Shown here: positions 1-9,640 of the stretch, one piece after another
How positions within the stretch are numbered: the first letter of the stretch is position 1
Layout of the letters: the number at the start of each line of letters is the position of its first letter
IMG/VR virus record: IMGVR_UViG_3300034117_001582
Coordinates: 186,001-250,000 of that record
DNA from: a virus
DNA length: 64,000 nt
Direction: 5' to 3' (one strand)
Translations under genes and position numbers: made by a program
The notes under the pieces: model-generated
What the model was told of the DNA's origin: nothing
The model's input: the letters and a program-made list of their open reading frames with translations, nothing else
The model's database searches: none

Positions 1-3000
1 GTTCCATTTGTACCTGAAGTCCCGTTCGTACCATTTGTTCCTGATGTTCCATTAGTCCCTGATGTTCCGTTTGTTCCATTAGTCCCTGAAGTTCCATTCG
101 TTCCATTAGTTCCGCTAGTCCCATTTGTACCTGAAGTCCCGTTGGTTCCATTAGTACCATTCGTCCCTGAAGTGCCATTTGTGCCGCTAGATCCATTAGT
201 CCCAGAAGTTCCGCTAGTACCGTTAGTGCCTGAAGTACCATCTGTACCTGATGTTCCCGCAATAAATGGTGATAATGAAGTGGTTACCTGAGCAATTGTT
301 GCATCTTCAAAATAACAAGTCATTGTTTTTGCACCTAATGAGGTTGCATAGAACTTAACGACTATTCTATCACTAATATTTACCGTTGTTGCGGGTACAG
401 GTACAGAAAATAAATAAAGCTCCACAAGCGTACCGTCGCTAATGGGGTGGGGTGCCGCACTATTTGATCCAATTAAAGTTTCAGTACCACCTGTTGTTCT
501 AATATATATATCAGCATATAATTTTGGAGTACCACCATTGGAGCTCATACTAACGTAATTCTCAAAGTTCCAGTTTCCTGCGGGTATTGTGGTTATTCCT
601 GGATCACCAATAATTGTTGAAAATGAACCTATTAGTTGTGTTCCAGCACCTGTTGCCGTTAATGTTGTTCCGGCACCTATCACTATGTTTCTATCCATTA
701 CATAGTAAGTTGGAATTGTAGATGCGGATGAAGGGTTAAAATAATAAACTAAACCTGTTGAAAATCCATTCACCCCTGAAGTTCCATTAGTACCGCTGGT
801 TCCGTTCGTTCCATTTGTACCTGATGTTCCATTGGTCCCTGATGTTCCATTCGTCCCGTTTGTTCCCGATGTACCATTCGTTCCGTTAGTACCTGAGGTT
901 CCATTCGTTCCGCTAGTTCCATTTGTTCCTGAAGTCCCATTTGTACCATTTGTTCCGTTTGTTCCACTAGTCCCATCTGTTCCGTTAGTCCCCGATGTTC
1001 CGTTGGTTCCATTAGTCCCGCTAGTACCATTGGTACCTGATGTTCCTGAAGTTCCATTTGTACCTGACGTTCCATTTGCACCATTTGTTCCCGAAGTCCC
1101 ATTTGTACCATTAGTCCCATTTGTACCATTAGTTCCTGATGTTCCATTAGTCCCCGATGTGCCATTTGTTCCATTAGTTCCTGATGTACCATTAGTACCG
1201 TTAGTTCCTGAAGTCCCGTTAGTTCCTGAAGTCCCGTTTGTGCCATTTGTTCCTGACGTTCCGTTAGTTCCACTTGTACCATTGGTACCTGATGTTCCGT
1301 TAGTTCCATTAGTACCATTAGTACCATTAGTTCCTGAAGTACCATTTGTACCTGATGTACCATTCGTACCATTTGTTCCACTAGTACCATTTGTTCCCGA
1401 AGTTCCATTAGTTCCATTCGTACCTGAAGTACCTGATGTTCCATTGGTCCCTGAAGTTCCGTTTGTACCAGAAGTCCCTGAAGTACCATTTGTACCGTTA
1501 GTTCCACTTGTACCATTTGTTCCGTTAGTGCCCGATGTTCCATTAGTACCTGAAGTACCGTTTGTTCCGTTAGTTCCTGAGGTACCATTCGTTCCCGAAG
1601 TTCCATTTGTACCATTGGTTCCGCTAGTTCCGTTTGTTCCATTAGTACCTGAAGTTCCATTAGTTCCTGACGTACCATTTGTACCGTTTGTTCCCGAAGT
1701 ACCGTTTGTTCCCGAAGTACCATTTGTTCCTGATGTTCCATTAACCCCCGATATGCCACTTGTACCATTTGTTCCTGATGTTCCATTTGTACCATTTGTT
1801 CCGCTAGTACCATTCGTACCTGAAGTTCCGTTCGTTCCATTTGTACCTGAAGTGCCGTTTGTTCCATTAGTTCCTGATGTCCCATTTGTACCATTCGTTC
1901 CATTTGCTCCGCTAGTACCATTTGTACCCGAAGTTCCATCAGTACCATTAGTTCCGTTAGCACCTGAAGTACCATTTGTTCCGCTAGTACCATCCGTTCC
2001 ATCCGTTCCATTTGTACCACTAGTACCATTTAATCCGCTAGTCCCATTTGTACCTGAAGTACCATTTGTACCTGAAGTACCATTTGTACCGCTAGTACCA
2101 TTGGTACCTGATGTTCCGTTAGCACCACTAGTTCCGTCAGTTCCATTTGTGCCTGAAGTGCCATTTGCGCCGCTAGTACCGTTAGTGCCACTTGAACCAT
2201 TTGTACCATTAGTACCGTTAGTTCCTGATGTTCCATTTGCCCCTGAAGTCCCGTCTGTTCCGCTAGTTCCATTTGTACCATTAGTTCCTGATGTACCATT
2301 AGTTCCTGAAGTACCGTTTGTTCCATTAGTGCCTGATGTCCCATTTGTTCCTGAAGTTCCGTTTGTACCATTTGTTCCTGAAGTACCATTCGTACCATTC
2401 GTACCTGATGTCCCATCCGTACCATTTGTTCCTGACGTACCATTAGTACCTGAAGTCCCATTTGCTCCGCTAGTCCCATTTGTACCATTAGTTCCTGAAG
2501 TTCCATTTGTCCCTGATGAACCATCTGTTCCGCTAGTTCCATTTGTACCATTAGTTCCGTTAGTTCCGCTAGTTCCATTTGTACCATTTGTTCCTGATGT
2601 TCCGTTTGCTCCTGAAGTACCATTTGTTCCGCTAGTACCATCCGTACCATTCGTCCCCGAAGTTCCATTGGTACCGTTAGTTCCGTTTACTCCGCTAGTT
2701 CCATTTGTACCTGACGTTCCATTTGCACCATTTGTTCCCGAAGTCCCATTTGTACCATTAGTCCCATTTGTACCATTAGTCCCACTTGTACCGTTTGTGC
2801 CTGATGTACCATTTGCTCCGCTAGTACCGTTTGTGCCTGAAGTTCCGTTTGCTCCGCTAGTACCGTCAGTACCACTAGTCCCATTGGAACCATTAGTCCC
2901 TGAAGTTCCGTTAGTACCATTCGTACCGTTGGTTCCATTAGTCCCTGAAGTTCCGTTAGTACCCGATGTGCCATTAGTCCCTGAAGTTCCGTTAGTACCC

Positions 3001-4067
3001 GATGTGCCATTTGTGCCTGATGTTCCATTCGCACCACTAGTTCCATTTGTTCCGCTAGTCCCGTTTAATCCTGATGTTCCATCCGTTCCGTTTGTACCAT
3101 TTGTTCCTGAAGTTCCATTTGTTCCTGAAGACCCATTTGTTCCACTTGTTCCATTAACCCCTGATATACCACTTGTTCCATTCGTACCATTTGTTCCCGA
3201 AGTTCCGTTTGCCCCTGACGTACCATTTGTTCCCGAAGTTCCGTTTGCCCCTGACGTACCATTTGTTCCCGAAGTTCCGTTTGTACCATTAGTTCCTGAG
3301 GTACCATTTGTTCCGCTAGTTCCATTAGTACCACTAGTGCCATTTGTACCGTTTGTGCCTGAAGTTCCGTTTGCTCCGTTTGTACCTGAAGTTCCGTTTG
3401 CTCCGCTGGTACCATCCGTCCCACTTGTTCCGTTCGTGCCGTTTGCTCCGCTTGTGCCGTTGGTTCCATTAGTCCCTGAAGTTCCATTAGTACCACTAGT
3501 GCCGTTTGTACCTGAAGACCCATCCGTTCCGTTTGTACCATTTGTTCCTGAAGTTCCATTAGTTCCGCTAGTTCCTGAAGTACCGTTGGTACCTGATATA
3601 CCACTTGTTCCATTTGTACCATTTGTTCCGCTAGTACCATTAGTCCCTGATGTTCCATTTGTACCTGATGTGCCTGCAGCTCCGCTTGTTCCATTTGTCC
3701 CACTTGTACCATTAGTGCCTGATGTACCATTTGTCCCATTAGTCCCATTCGTACCTGAGGTCCCATTTGCGCCGTTAGTTCCTGATGTACCACTTGTTCC
3801 TGATGCACCAGCAGTAAATCCAGTTACCGAAACGGAATTTCCATCATTTCTTACTAAATTTAATGTTTGAGCAGATGTAACAAAAGTTCCACCTGTAACA
3901 AAAATATCTGTTGCTCCACTTAATATAAAAGACTTTAAATTATTAACATATGTATGTACCGTATCACCCGTTGCCGCAGAGAAATAAGAAACCAACGGAA
4001 CTAAGTCTGTGGCCCCTATGCCCGAGAGCGGTAAAAATGGTAATTGAGATATTTTTTTATTTGCCAT
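1..4067 (-). CDS. Collagen-like (Gly-Thr-Asn/Ser) repeat protein, putative tail fibre; partial, runs off the left edge
   Basis: The start at 4067 opens with MANKKISQLPFLPLSG and about 85 non-repetitive residues. About 1,010 residues of G-T-S/G-T-N/G-A-N triplets follow (residues ~87-1097). Next comes a ~170-residue globular stretch rich in beta-type sequence (complement of about 257-775), then the triplets resume and remain open at base 1. The frame is the same at both ends, so this is one gene of at least 1,355 residues. Gly-X-Y tracts of this sort occur in phage tail fibres and spikes; a fibre or adsorption role is inferred. An ATATTTATTA element precedes the start. The reverse strand is open for 1,012 codons as a Val-Pro shadow, which is not a gene. 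Confidence 0.85.
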   Translation of the reverse strand, partial: MANKKISQLPFLPLSGIGATDLVPLVSYFSAATGDTVHTYVNNLKSFILSGATDIFVTGGTFVTSAQTLNLVRNDGNSVSVTGFTAGASGTSGTSGTNGANGTSGTNGTNGTNGTSGTNGTSGTNGTSGAAGTSGTNGTSGTNGTSGTNGTNGTSGISGTNGTSGTSGTNGTSGTNGTNGTDGSSGTNGTSGTNGTSGTNGTNGTSGANGTNGTSGTDGTSGANGTSGTNGANGTSGTNGTNGTSGTNGTSGTNGTSGTNGTNGTSGTNGTSGANGTSGTNGTSGANGTSGTNGTNGTSGISGVNGTSGTNGSSGTNGTSGTNGTNGTDGTSGLNGTSGTNGTSGANGTSGTNGTSGTNGTSGTNGTSGTNGTSGTNGTNGTNGTNGTSGTNGSNGTSGTDGTSGANGTSGTNGTSGANGTSGTNGTSGTNGTNGTNGTNGTSGTNGANGTSGTNGTSGVNGTNGTNGTSGTNGTDGTSGTNGTSGANGTSGTNGTNGTSGTNGTNGTNGTSGTDGSSGTNGTSGTNGTNGTSGANGTSGTNGTSGTNGTDGTSGTNGTNGTSGTNGTNGTSGTNGTSGTNGTNGTSGTNGTSGTNGTNGTSGTDGTSGANGTSGTNGTNGTNGSSGTNGTSGANGTSGTNGTDGTSGANGTSGTNGTSGTNGTSGTNGTSGTNGTSGLNGTSGTNGTDGTDGTSGTNGTSGANGTNGTDGTSGTNGTSGANGTNGTNGTSGTNGTNGTSGTNGTNGTSGTNGTSGTNGTNGTSGTNGTSGISGVNGTSGTNGTSGTNGTSGTNGTNGTSGTNGTSGTNGTNGTSGTNGTNGTSGTNGTSGTNGTNGTSGTNGTSGTNGTNGTSGTNGTNGTSGTSGTNGTSGTNGTSGTSGTNGTNGTSGTNGTSGTNGTNGTSGTNGTSGTNGTNGTNGTNGTSGTNGTSGTNGTSGTNGTNGTSGTNGTSGTNGTNGTSGTNGTNGTSGTNGTSGTNGTNGTNGTNGTSGTNGANGTSGTNGTSGTSGTNGTSGTNGTNGTSGTNGTDGTSGTNGTNGTNGTSGTNGTSGTNGTSGTNGTNGTSGTNGTNGTSGTNGTSGTNGTNGTSGTNGTSGVNGFSTGLVYYFNPSSASTIPTYYVMDRNIVIGAGTTLTATGAGTQLIGSFSTIIGDPGITTIPAGNWNFENYVSMSSNGGTPKLYADIYIRTTGGTETLIGSNSAAPHPISDGTLVELYLFSVPVPATTVNISDRIVVKFYATSLGAKTMTCYFEDATIAQVTTSLSPFIAGTSGTDGTSGTNGTSGTSGTNGSSGTNGTSGTNGTNGTNGTSGTNGTSGTNGTNGTSGTNGTNGTSGTNGTSGTNGTNGTSGTNG
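775..3809 (-). repeat. Degenerate 9-bp tandem repeat encoding collagen-like triplets
   Basis: Units such as GGTACAAATGGAACTTCA (two triplets) vary at third positions and alternate Asn, Ser and Ala. This suggests expansion with later synonymous drift. Occasional other triplets (Gly-Ile-Ser, Gly-Val-Asn, Gly-Leu-Asn) recur at irregular spacing. The same repeat occupies bases 1-256. Confidence 0.95.
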
Positions 4068-4107
4068 TAAATGGGTTTTTTAATAAATATTGAGTGAGGG
4101 TGAAAGT

Positions 4108-4479
4108 TTACCAATTAAATTCACAACAAAAGTCACTATTTACAAATGAGTCCAAAACGGTCACATATATTTTATCTCGTAGAGGTAATATTATTGTTCC
4201 TTGATCGGTGGTTATATTAAATTCGGCCATATATCTATTTGTTTTTGATGTGTTTTTTTTTGTGAATTGATAGGTAATTGTGTGGGAATCATTTGAATAA
4301 TTACAAACACCATTTGTTATTTTATATATACCACTATCAACATCCACCATTGAAAGGGTTATTGTTGCTCCCGTTAAGTTTGTGTTTTGATAATTATAAT
4401 CCAATCTACCATCCTTAAATAGATTTATTTCAAGGACAGGCAAGGTTGCGTTTTTTCTTATAAAAAATTCCATAAACAT
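4108..4479 (-). CDS. Putative phage baseplate/fibre-attachment protein (BppU N-terminal-like)
   Basis: A 123-residue protein beginning MFMEFFIRKNATLPVLEI. The order is a beta-strand opening, a TGATITLSMVDV-type strand, and a closing LPLRDKIYVTVLDSF. This resembles the N-terminal all-beta module of phage baseplate upper proteins, which describe a short range followed by an attached fibre. The likeness is from memory of the family and is not a measured match. It sits directly before the collagen-like gene in transcription order, consistent with a fibre-attachment role. The start could instead be the second Met (MEFF...), two codons in. Confidence 0.6.
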   Translation of the reverse strand: MFMEFFIRKNATLPVLEINLFKDGRLDYNYQNTNLTGATITLSMVDVDSGIYKITNGVCNYSNDSHTITYQFTKKNTSKTNRYMAEFNITTDQGTIILPLRDKIYVTVLDSFVNSDFCCEFNW

Positions 4480-4488
4480 AAATAGTTA

Positions 4489-4520
4489 GAAAAAAGAAAA
4501 GGTGTCCTTTCGAACACCTT
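4489..4520 (-). terminator. Intrinsic terminator after the 641-residue gene
   Basis: On the minus strand an AGGTGT/ACACCT stem with an 8-nt loop is followed by TTTTCTTTTTT. It lies 70 nt downstream of the stop at 4592. Confidence 0.75.
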
Positions 4521-4591
4521 CCTTAGATTCTAAACACCCCCCTTTCTTTAAAAGGTTTATGAATTAAGAGATTTACCTCTACCTTCCTATT

Positions 4592-6517
4592 TTAAGCCGT
4601 TGGTTTTAACCCTATACCGCTAACGACATCTTGGACTTGTTTAAATTTCTCATCCATTTTAGTGGTAATATCTTTAATTGCCGGTTCGATTAACTTAGCA
4701 ACCTCTTGTTTAAATTTATTTTCATCCACACTTGCAAACATTAATCCTGAAATACCTTCTGTACCAAAACTTGTTTTGTAACCCTCCATCGCCTTTGTCG
4801 CAATCATTGCACTTAACTCATCAACTCTATTTTCTTTAATTGCTCTTTCAATAACATCTTCAGGAAGTTCTTCAAATGCTGTGAGAATCATATTATGCTC
4901 ATCTTCTTTATTTTTAACTTGGTCAGCAATTTTTTGACCCAATCTTGTTTTAATGTCCTTTAACACATTATTACCTTCAGCACCATACAATCCATTCATC
5001 ACATCCAAGAACGTTTCGTTAACGATTGTTTTATTGTAACCGGCACGTAATAACATTATTCTTTCCTCACGCAAAGTTGATTCAACAATTCTTTTTCTAT
5101 TTTTATTAATACCAACCAAAGAAAAATTATATCTTTTGTTAATTAATTTTTTTTCTTCTGAAATAATTTGTTTTTTTTCAATATGTTCAGAAACGACCTT
5201 TCTGATTGTATTAGATACTGACATAATCCTGTTTTCCTTATAAATATCTTTATTTTGTTCTAATGTGAATCTTAAACCAAATATTTTTAATTTAGAACCA
5301 ACATGTACCAATCTTTTTACCATTTGGTTTGCCCTTCTTGGGTATTTGTCTTTATATGTTAAAAAACACGACTCAACGTCTTGTCTTCTTTCAGTGATTG
5401 TCTCCTCACCACCTAAGGTATCAATAGTTTTTGAACCATCATTAACAAGTACCATATCATTATAAAAATCTCTTGTAAGTCTAATACACTGCCTTTCGGT
5501 AATGTCTTTTTGAGGTTTTGGAGGTTTTATTACAATTTTTTTAAGTTTAACTTCTATTTCGTTATTACTATTAAATTTTAAATTATATCTTTTTTTAACG
5601 GAAATATACCCTTGGTTGGTTACTTTAACAACTATTTTATCAATATCTTTAACTTCGTGTGTAACTCCACCTTTACCTGATATCAACGGGGTTGTTTCAT
5701 CGTCTCCGTAAACCTGTATATCAGAACCCATCAAAGGATTATCATTTTCATCAATAACGGAAACTTTAAAGGGTGTGGTTGTTTTGATTTTAAAATTTAC
5801 AACATTTTCATAACCCTTACGTATAATTAATTTTTTTTCAGAATTAGGGTTGTCCTCATCTCCCTTACTCATCATAGAGTTATTTAACTTGATGGTTTTT
5901 TCTATATTCTCTTTAATGTTAAAATACTTAACACCAACAGTAATGTTTAACAGTTCACCACTAGCCTCCGCATCGAATACGGGGTATTTTGTTTTATCTA
6001 AAATTATGTTAGATAACATACCATTATTATCGGTTACGTTATTTCCAAATTCAATATCAGTACGTTTATACTTTATGGTTATTGTCGCATTTGGTATAGG
6101 GGAATTAAACTCATCATTAACCTGAACAGATAATGATGTTATATCAAATGTTGTTTTTACTATTACCTCCTCAACGTTTTGTACGTCCCTAAACGTAAAG
6201 TCTTGATTATAAACTTTAGGTTGGGATAAATCAATATTCTCCACAAGATCTTCATACCCCTCATTTTTATTTGTTACTTTATATGTGTATACCCCTAATG
6301 GGATATTTTCAATTTTAAAGAAACCATTTTCGTCAGATGTCGCACCTTTAATTAATTTTTCGTTTTGAAATAATTTTACTTGTGAATTTGGAGATTTACT
6401 TGCTTTATATTTTACATAACCTTGAAGTGTAGCAAATCCATCTTCCTCGTTTAATAAACGATGAAGGGATGAAATTTGTTTTTTTTCAGTTTCAGTAAGG
6501 ATTAATTTTCTTAACAT
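4592..6517 (-). CDS. Multi-Ig-like (carboxypeptidase regulatory-like) domain protein with N-terminal tag
   Basis: 641 residues. The opening LILTETEKKQISSLHRLLNE matches the tag class, with an L-N-E site. Residues ~29-110 form a carboxypeptidase-regulatory-like/CnaB-type beta sandwich (GxV...ATSDENGFFKIENIPLGVY). Two related sandwiches follow at ~127-215 and ~250-330. Residues ~345-641 are alpha-helical and charged, ending in a coiled-coil-like tail. Such Ig-like domains are common as carbohydrate-binding or scaffold modules in virion proteins; the role here is inferred. Its start lies 2 nt from the stop of the upstream 1031-residue gene, so the two are likely co-translated. Confidence 0.75.
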   Translation of the reverse strand: MLRKLILTETEKKQISSLHRLLNEEDGFATLQGYVKYKASKSPNSQVKLFQNEKLIKGATSDENGFFKIENIPLGVYTYKVTNKNEGYEDLVENIDLSQPKVYNQDFTFRDVQNVEEVIVKTTFDITSLSVQVNDEFNSPIPNATITIKYKRTDIEFGNNVTDNNGMLSNIILDKTKYPVFDAEASGELLNITVGVKYFNIKENIEKTIKLNNSMMSKGDEDNPNSEKKLIIRKGYENVVNFKIKTTTPFKVSVIDENDNPLMGSDIQVYGDDETTPLISGKGGVTHEVKDIDKIVVKVTNQGYISVKKRYNLKFNSNNEIEVKLKKIVIKPPKPQKDITERQCIRLTRDFYNDMVLVNDGSKTIDTLGGEETITERRQDVESCFLTYKDKYPRRANQMVKRLVHVGSKLKIFGLRFTLEQNKDIYKENRIMSVSNTIRKVVSEHIEKKQIISEEKKLINKRYNFSLVGINKNRKRIVESTLREERIMLLRAGYNKTIVNETFLDVMNGLYGAEGNNVLKDIKTRLGQKIADQVKNKEDEHNMILTAFEELPEDVIERAIKENRVDELSAMIATKAMEGYKTSFGTEGISGLMFASVDENKFKQEVAKLIEPAIKDITTKMDEKFKQVQDVVSGIGLKPTA

Positions 6518-6519
6518 GT

Positions 6520-9500
6520 TTAAAAATTTCTCAAACCTAATTTACTTTCGTATTTGGTGTTACATTTATTTAAAATGTGATTAACCGTCATTTTTTGTCT
6601 TTCACTTAATTCGAATTCTTTTTTACCACTTTGTAACGACCTACAGAATCCTCTTTTAATCACTATCCTTGCAGAAAATTTAACTAAACTATTAAAGAAC
6701 TCTCTTGTTGGTTCTAATTTGTAAATAACAATCTTGTCGTTAAATATTGAATTAATCTCACTTGTGGTAAAATATTCTTTAAGTTCTTCAGGTGGAGTTT
6801 CAGTTGTCCAACCTTTTCCCATCTTTTCTCTTACTTTATCTCTTACCTTTTTTGGTAAGTCTTCAATACCTTCTTTTTCGTTTCTTTTAAGAACGTTTAT
6901 TGCCGACTCTTCTTTTTTTTTTAAGTCATCCTCCGATTTGGAGTTGACTTCAGTTTCTTTAGTTCGTGGTTCCTTTTTTTCTAAATCCATATTTGCCAAC
7001 TGATTTGGTGTATAATCACCTTTAACTAAAAACCAGTTTCCGTTTGCAGGCCTTGCAACTGAAAATATTTCCATCTCACCACGACTTTCTTTAATCGTTC
7101 TTAAAACTAATGCCAATCCTCTTGGTGTTGCTGATTCATGAATGTTTGCTAAGTCTTTTGTAAACATAATCTTAACAACATCTTCATGAGTGTCGATAAC
7201 TGCTCTAACAAATGAATCATCCTCATCGTATTTTTTTCTGTAATGATTAATTCTATCCATTACATCTTCCATTTTTATTTTTACTTCTTTATATTGGCCA
7301 GGATTTTTTTCATCCTGAGCTTTAAATGTAAACGTATCTTTCCAATGTTTGAAGTTATCTTCTCCAAATTTTTCTTTATTTCGTTCAGTTATCATAATAT
7401 TCGTTTTTTTGTATCTTGATTCATTCATATTACCACTAATAAATTCATCAAGACTAAATTCATATCCATCTTTTTCTGAATAAACAACCAAAGGCCTATC
7501 CTTACGTCTTGGGTTTGCTTTCAACGAATATGTGTTATTTTTATATAAAAACACAGGGTCTGAACTCTTATTATCTAAAGTGTCTATAGTCATAATTTTT
7601 TCTAATTCTTGAGCTTTAGGTATGTTGTCCCTATTTTGTACCAGACCAACTACCTGTAGTTTTCTCAATGTTAGTATTTCCATTTTTTTGGCATATTCTT
7701 TTGGGTGTTCCAAAGCATACGGCTTAACAACGTTATTATTATTATCATCATTATTTATTTCTTCAGTCTTTTTTTTAATTTTTTCTGCAGCATCGTCAGT
7801 AAAATACCATTTCACAAAGTTATCCACTTGTGTATTAAAAGGTATAACAAAATCAAAAATTTCAAAAAACCATTCCCCAAGAGTATCCGTTTCTCCGTTA
7901 AACATTAGTGCGAATGGGCCAAAAGTATCTTTTATATCGGACCACTCATTTTCTATTAAAGAACCTACAGGTGCTTTACAATACTTTGCATATGTTGAGT
8001 CTTCTACTAAATTTAGGTAACTGTTATCCCCTCCAACTTTAAAACCAAATAACTCAGATTCTTTATCACCAACCGTACTAAAAAAACACGACCATCCAAA
8101 CATTACAATAGATAAAGAAAAATTAATTGCTAACGGAATTAAAACATTAGCTCTGAACCATATTCTCATATACATGTCAAATACCGAGTCCATACCATAT
8201 CCAGAAATATATCTTTTTCCTTTTTTACCAAAAGTAAACCGGTTTAAAAGACTTCTTCTACTTTTGGCCATTTCTTCAACATATTCCTTAAAAGTACTTA
8301 AAGTACCCGTCAAACTATATTGCCACCATCTAGTTGCCCAACCAGAACTCGCTGCGTAAATTTTGCCAAAATAATCTTTAAACTTAGTTCCAAATGGATT
8401 TTTTAAAAAACTAAAAAAATCCTTAACTTTTGCCCATAACGCTTTGACTTCTTGTGTTCCAGTGGCTGCACTTTCTGTATCTAATTTTTCAAAAAATAGT
8501 TGCAATACGTTTAATTTTTCTTCACCCGTTCCAGGGATTACTTTTCCATTTACGTCTTTTCTAGATACATTTGCTTCTAACTCTTCTATTTTGCTTAAAA
8601 TGGTTTCTCTTAATTTATCATCAGATATTGAATTTTTTATTTTTGTTATAATATCATTATATAATGTAGTGTACGATTTGTCAGCAAATTCGTTAAATTG
8701 TTTCATTTTAATAACAAGATTTTTAATCCTATCTGCTAATAATTTTCCGGCATTAATATCTTTTACCGAACCTTGTTCAATACCAATTAAAAGGTCTGAA
8801 ATCTCTTGTTCTAAAACCGCCGCGTCTTTTTTAACTGATAAAAACACTAAATTTATTAATTCTGAAAATTGGTCTATTAAAAAGGGTGCCCCTCTAAGCC
8901 ACGTCATAATACTTTCCCACGCCCCTTGACCTTTTTTTACAGTTGGTATTATGATCTCCAATGACGCTTTATAAGGTTTTTCAAATAGCTCCTCTACCAC
9001 CTTACCTTCTTGTTCTGAAAAACCAAACAATTTTTTATATGTTGCAATAAATTTCTTTTTAATTACGTCCAAAGCCTGTTTTTTAACAAAATCACTATCT
9101 CCGGCAATTTGTTCCATTCTAGCCTTAACTTCCTTATTAAAATCTTGAACGACTTCTTTTGTAAGATTGTCAGCTGGATCGGCTAAGGCGGCTATTAAGT
9201 CTTCTTTCACCTCCGCACTAACAAAGTCTTCAACCCTATCATTTATTATTTTCCAATTATCAGTACCCATTTTTGACTCTAAAAAACTCATAATCTCTTC
9301 TATTGTTTTTCCAGCCCCAATCATTTCTTCAACTTTTGCAACCGCGGCTTTTCTAGCGGTTTCTTCCGCACCACTTTTAGCGGTTTTTCCAGCAACTTCT
9401 GAACGTGTATCACCAAACATTTTTAATATTGCTAACTGTCTTCTAGACGCCGCCTCTGCTCCCAACTCTCCGGTTTCTAAAACCATTCTCCAAATTGCGG

Positions 9501-9615
9501 TTCCAGCATCACCTCTACTTTCATTAATTAAATGTTTAATTGGCGTATTTTCCACAATGGGTAAATTAGACATACGTCTAAATCTTATTATTTCTTCTAA
9601 TAATTGTGCGTTCAT
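6520..9615 (-). CDS. Large tagged protein with a hydrophobic segment; candidate internal head/ejection protein
   Basis: 1031 residues, family not recognised. The N-terminus reads LLEEIIRFRRMSNLP and reaches an I-N-E site at residues 28-30. Residues ~35-370 are helical and Ala/Glu/Lys-rich. A strongly hydrophobic segment (VLIPLAINFSLSIVMFGWS) lies near residue 500. The C-terminal part is charged and mixed. Length, tag and one membrane-active segment fit a virion protein that enters or crosses the host membrane at infection; this is inference. It is the first gene of a run with the 641-residue gene. An ATAAATAC element (plus strand) stands 13 nt before the ATG. Confidence 0.65.
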   Translation of the reverse strand: MNAQLLEEIIRFRRMSNLPIVENTPIKHLINESRGDAGTAIWRMVLETGELGAEAASRRQLAILKMFGDTRSEVAGKTAKSGAEETARKAAVAKVEEMIGAGKTIEEIMSFLESKMGTDNWKIINDRVEDFVSAEVKEDLIAALADPADNLTKEVVQDFNKEVKARMEQIAGDSDFVKKQALDVIKKKFIATYKKLFGFSEQEGKVVEELFEKPYKASLEIIIPTVKKGQGAWESIMTWLRGAPFLIDQFSELINLVFLSVKKDAAVLEQEISDLLIGIEQGSVKDINAGKLLADRIKNLVIKMKQFNEFADKSYTTLYNDIITKIKNSISDDKLRETILSKIEELEANVSRKDVNGKVIPGTGEEKLNVLQLFFEKLDTESAATGTQEVKALWAKVKDFFSFLKNPFGTKFKDYFGKIYAASSGWATRWWQYSLTGTLSTFKEYVEEMAKSRRSLLNRFTFGKKGKRYISGYGMDSVFDMYMRIWFRANVLIPLAINFSLSIVMFGWSCFFSTVGDKESELFGFKVGGDNSYLNLVEDSTYAKYCKAPVGSLIENEWSDIKDTFGPFALMFNGETDTLGEWFFEIFDFVIPFNTQVDNFVKWYFTDDAAEKIKKKTEEINNDDNNNNVVKPYALEHPKEYAKKMEILTLRKLQVVGLVQNRDNIPKAQELEKIMTIDTLDNKSSDPVFLYKNNTYSLKANPRRKDRPLVVYSEKDGYEFSLDEFISGNMNESRYKKTNIMITERNKEKFGEDNFKHWKDTFTFKAQDEKNPGQYKEVKIKMEDVMDRINHYRKKYDEDDSFVRAVIDTHEDVVKIMFTKDLANIHESATPRGLALVLRTIKESRGEMEIFSVARPANGNWFLVKGDYTPNQLANMDLEKKEPRTKETEVNSKSEDDLKKKEESAINVLKRNEKEGIEDLPKKVRDKVREKMGKGWTTETPPEELKEYFTTSEINSIFNDKIVIYKLEPTREFFNSLVKFSARIVIKRGFCRSLQSGKKEFELSERQKMTVNHILNKCNTKYESKLGLRNF

Positions 9616-9628
9616 TTGTTTTTTATTT

Positions 9629-9636
9629 ATAAATAC
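9629..9636 (-). promoter_or_regulatory. Candidate phage late promoter, GTATTTAT
   Basis: Minus-strand GTATTTATAAATAA ends 13 nt before the ATG at 9615. It is a clear copy of the motif found before most minus-strand starts. Confidence 0.5.
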
Positions 9637-9640
9637 CTGT

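Noticed and set aside
1-3809. CRISPR-like repeat array
   Set aside because: The repeats are 9-bp coding triplets with no spacers and a maintained reading frame.
832-3870. 1012-codon Val-Pro repeat frame on the plus strand, and minus-strand Met/Gln/Leu-rich frames in the same place
   Set aside because: They are other-frame readings of the collagen-like triplet DNA; the G-T-N/S frame is continuous with a normal N-terminal domain and a normal globular island.
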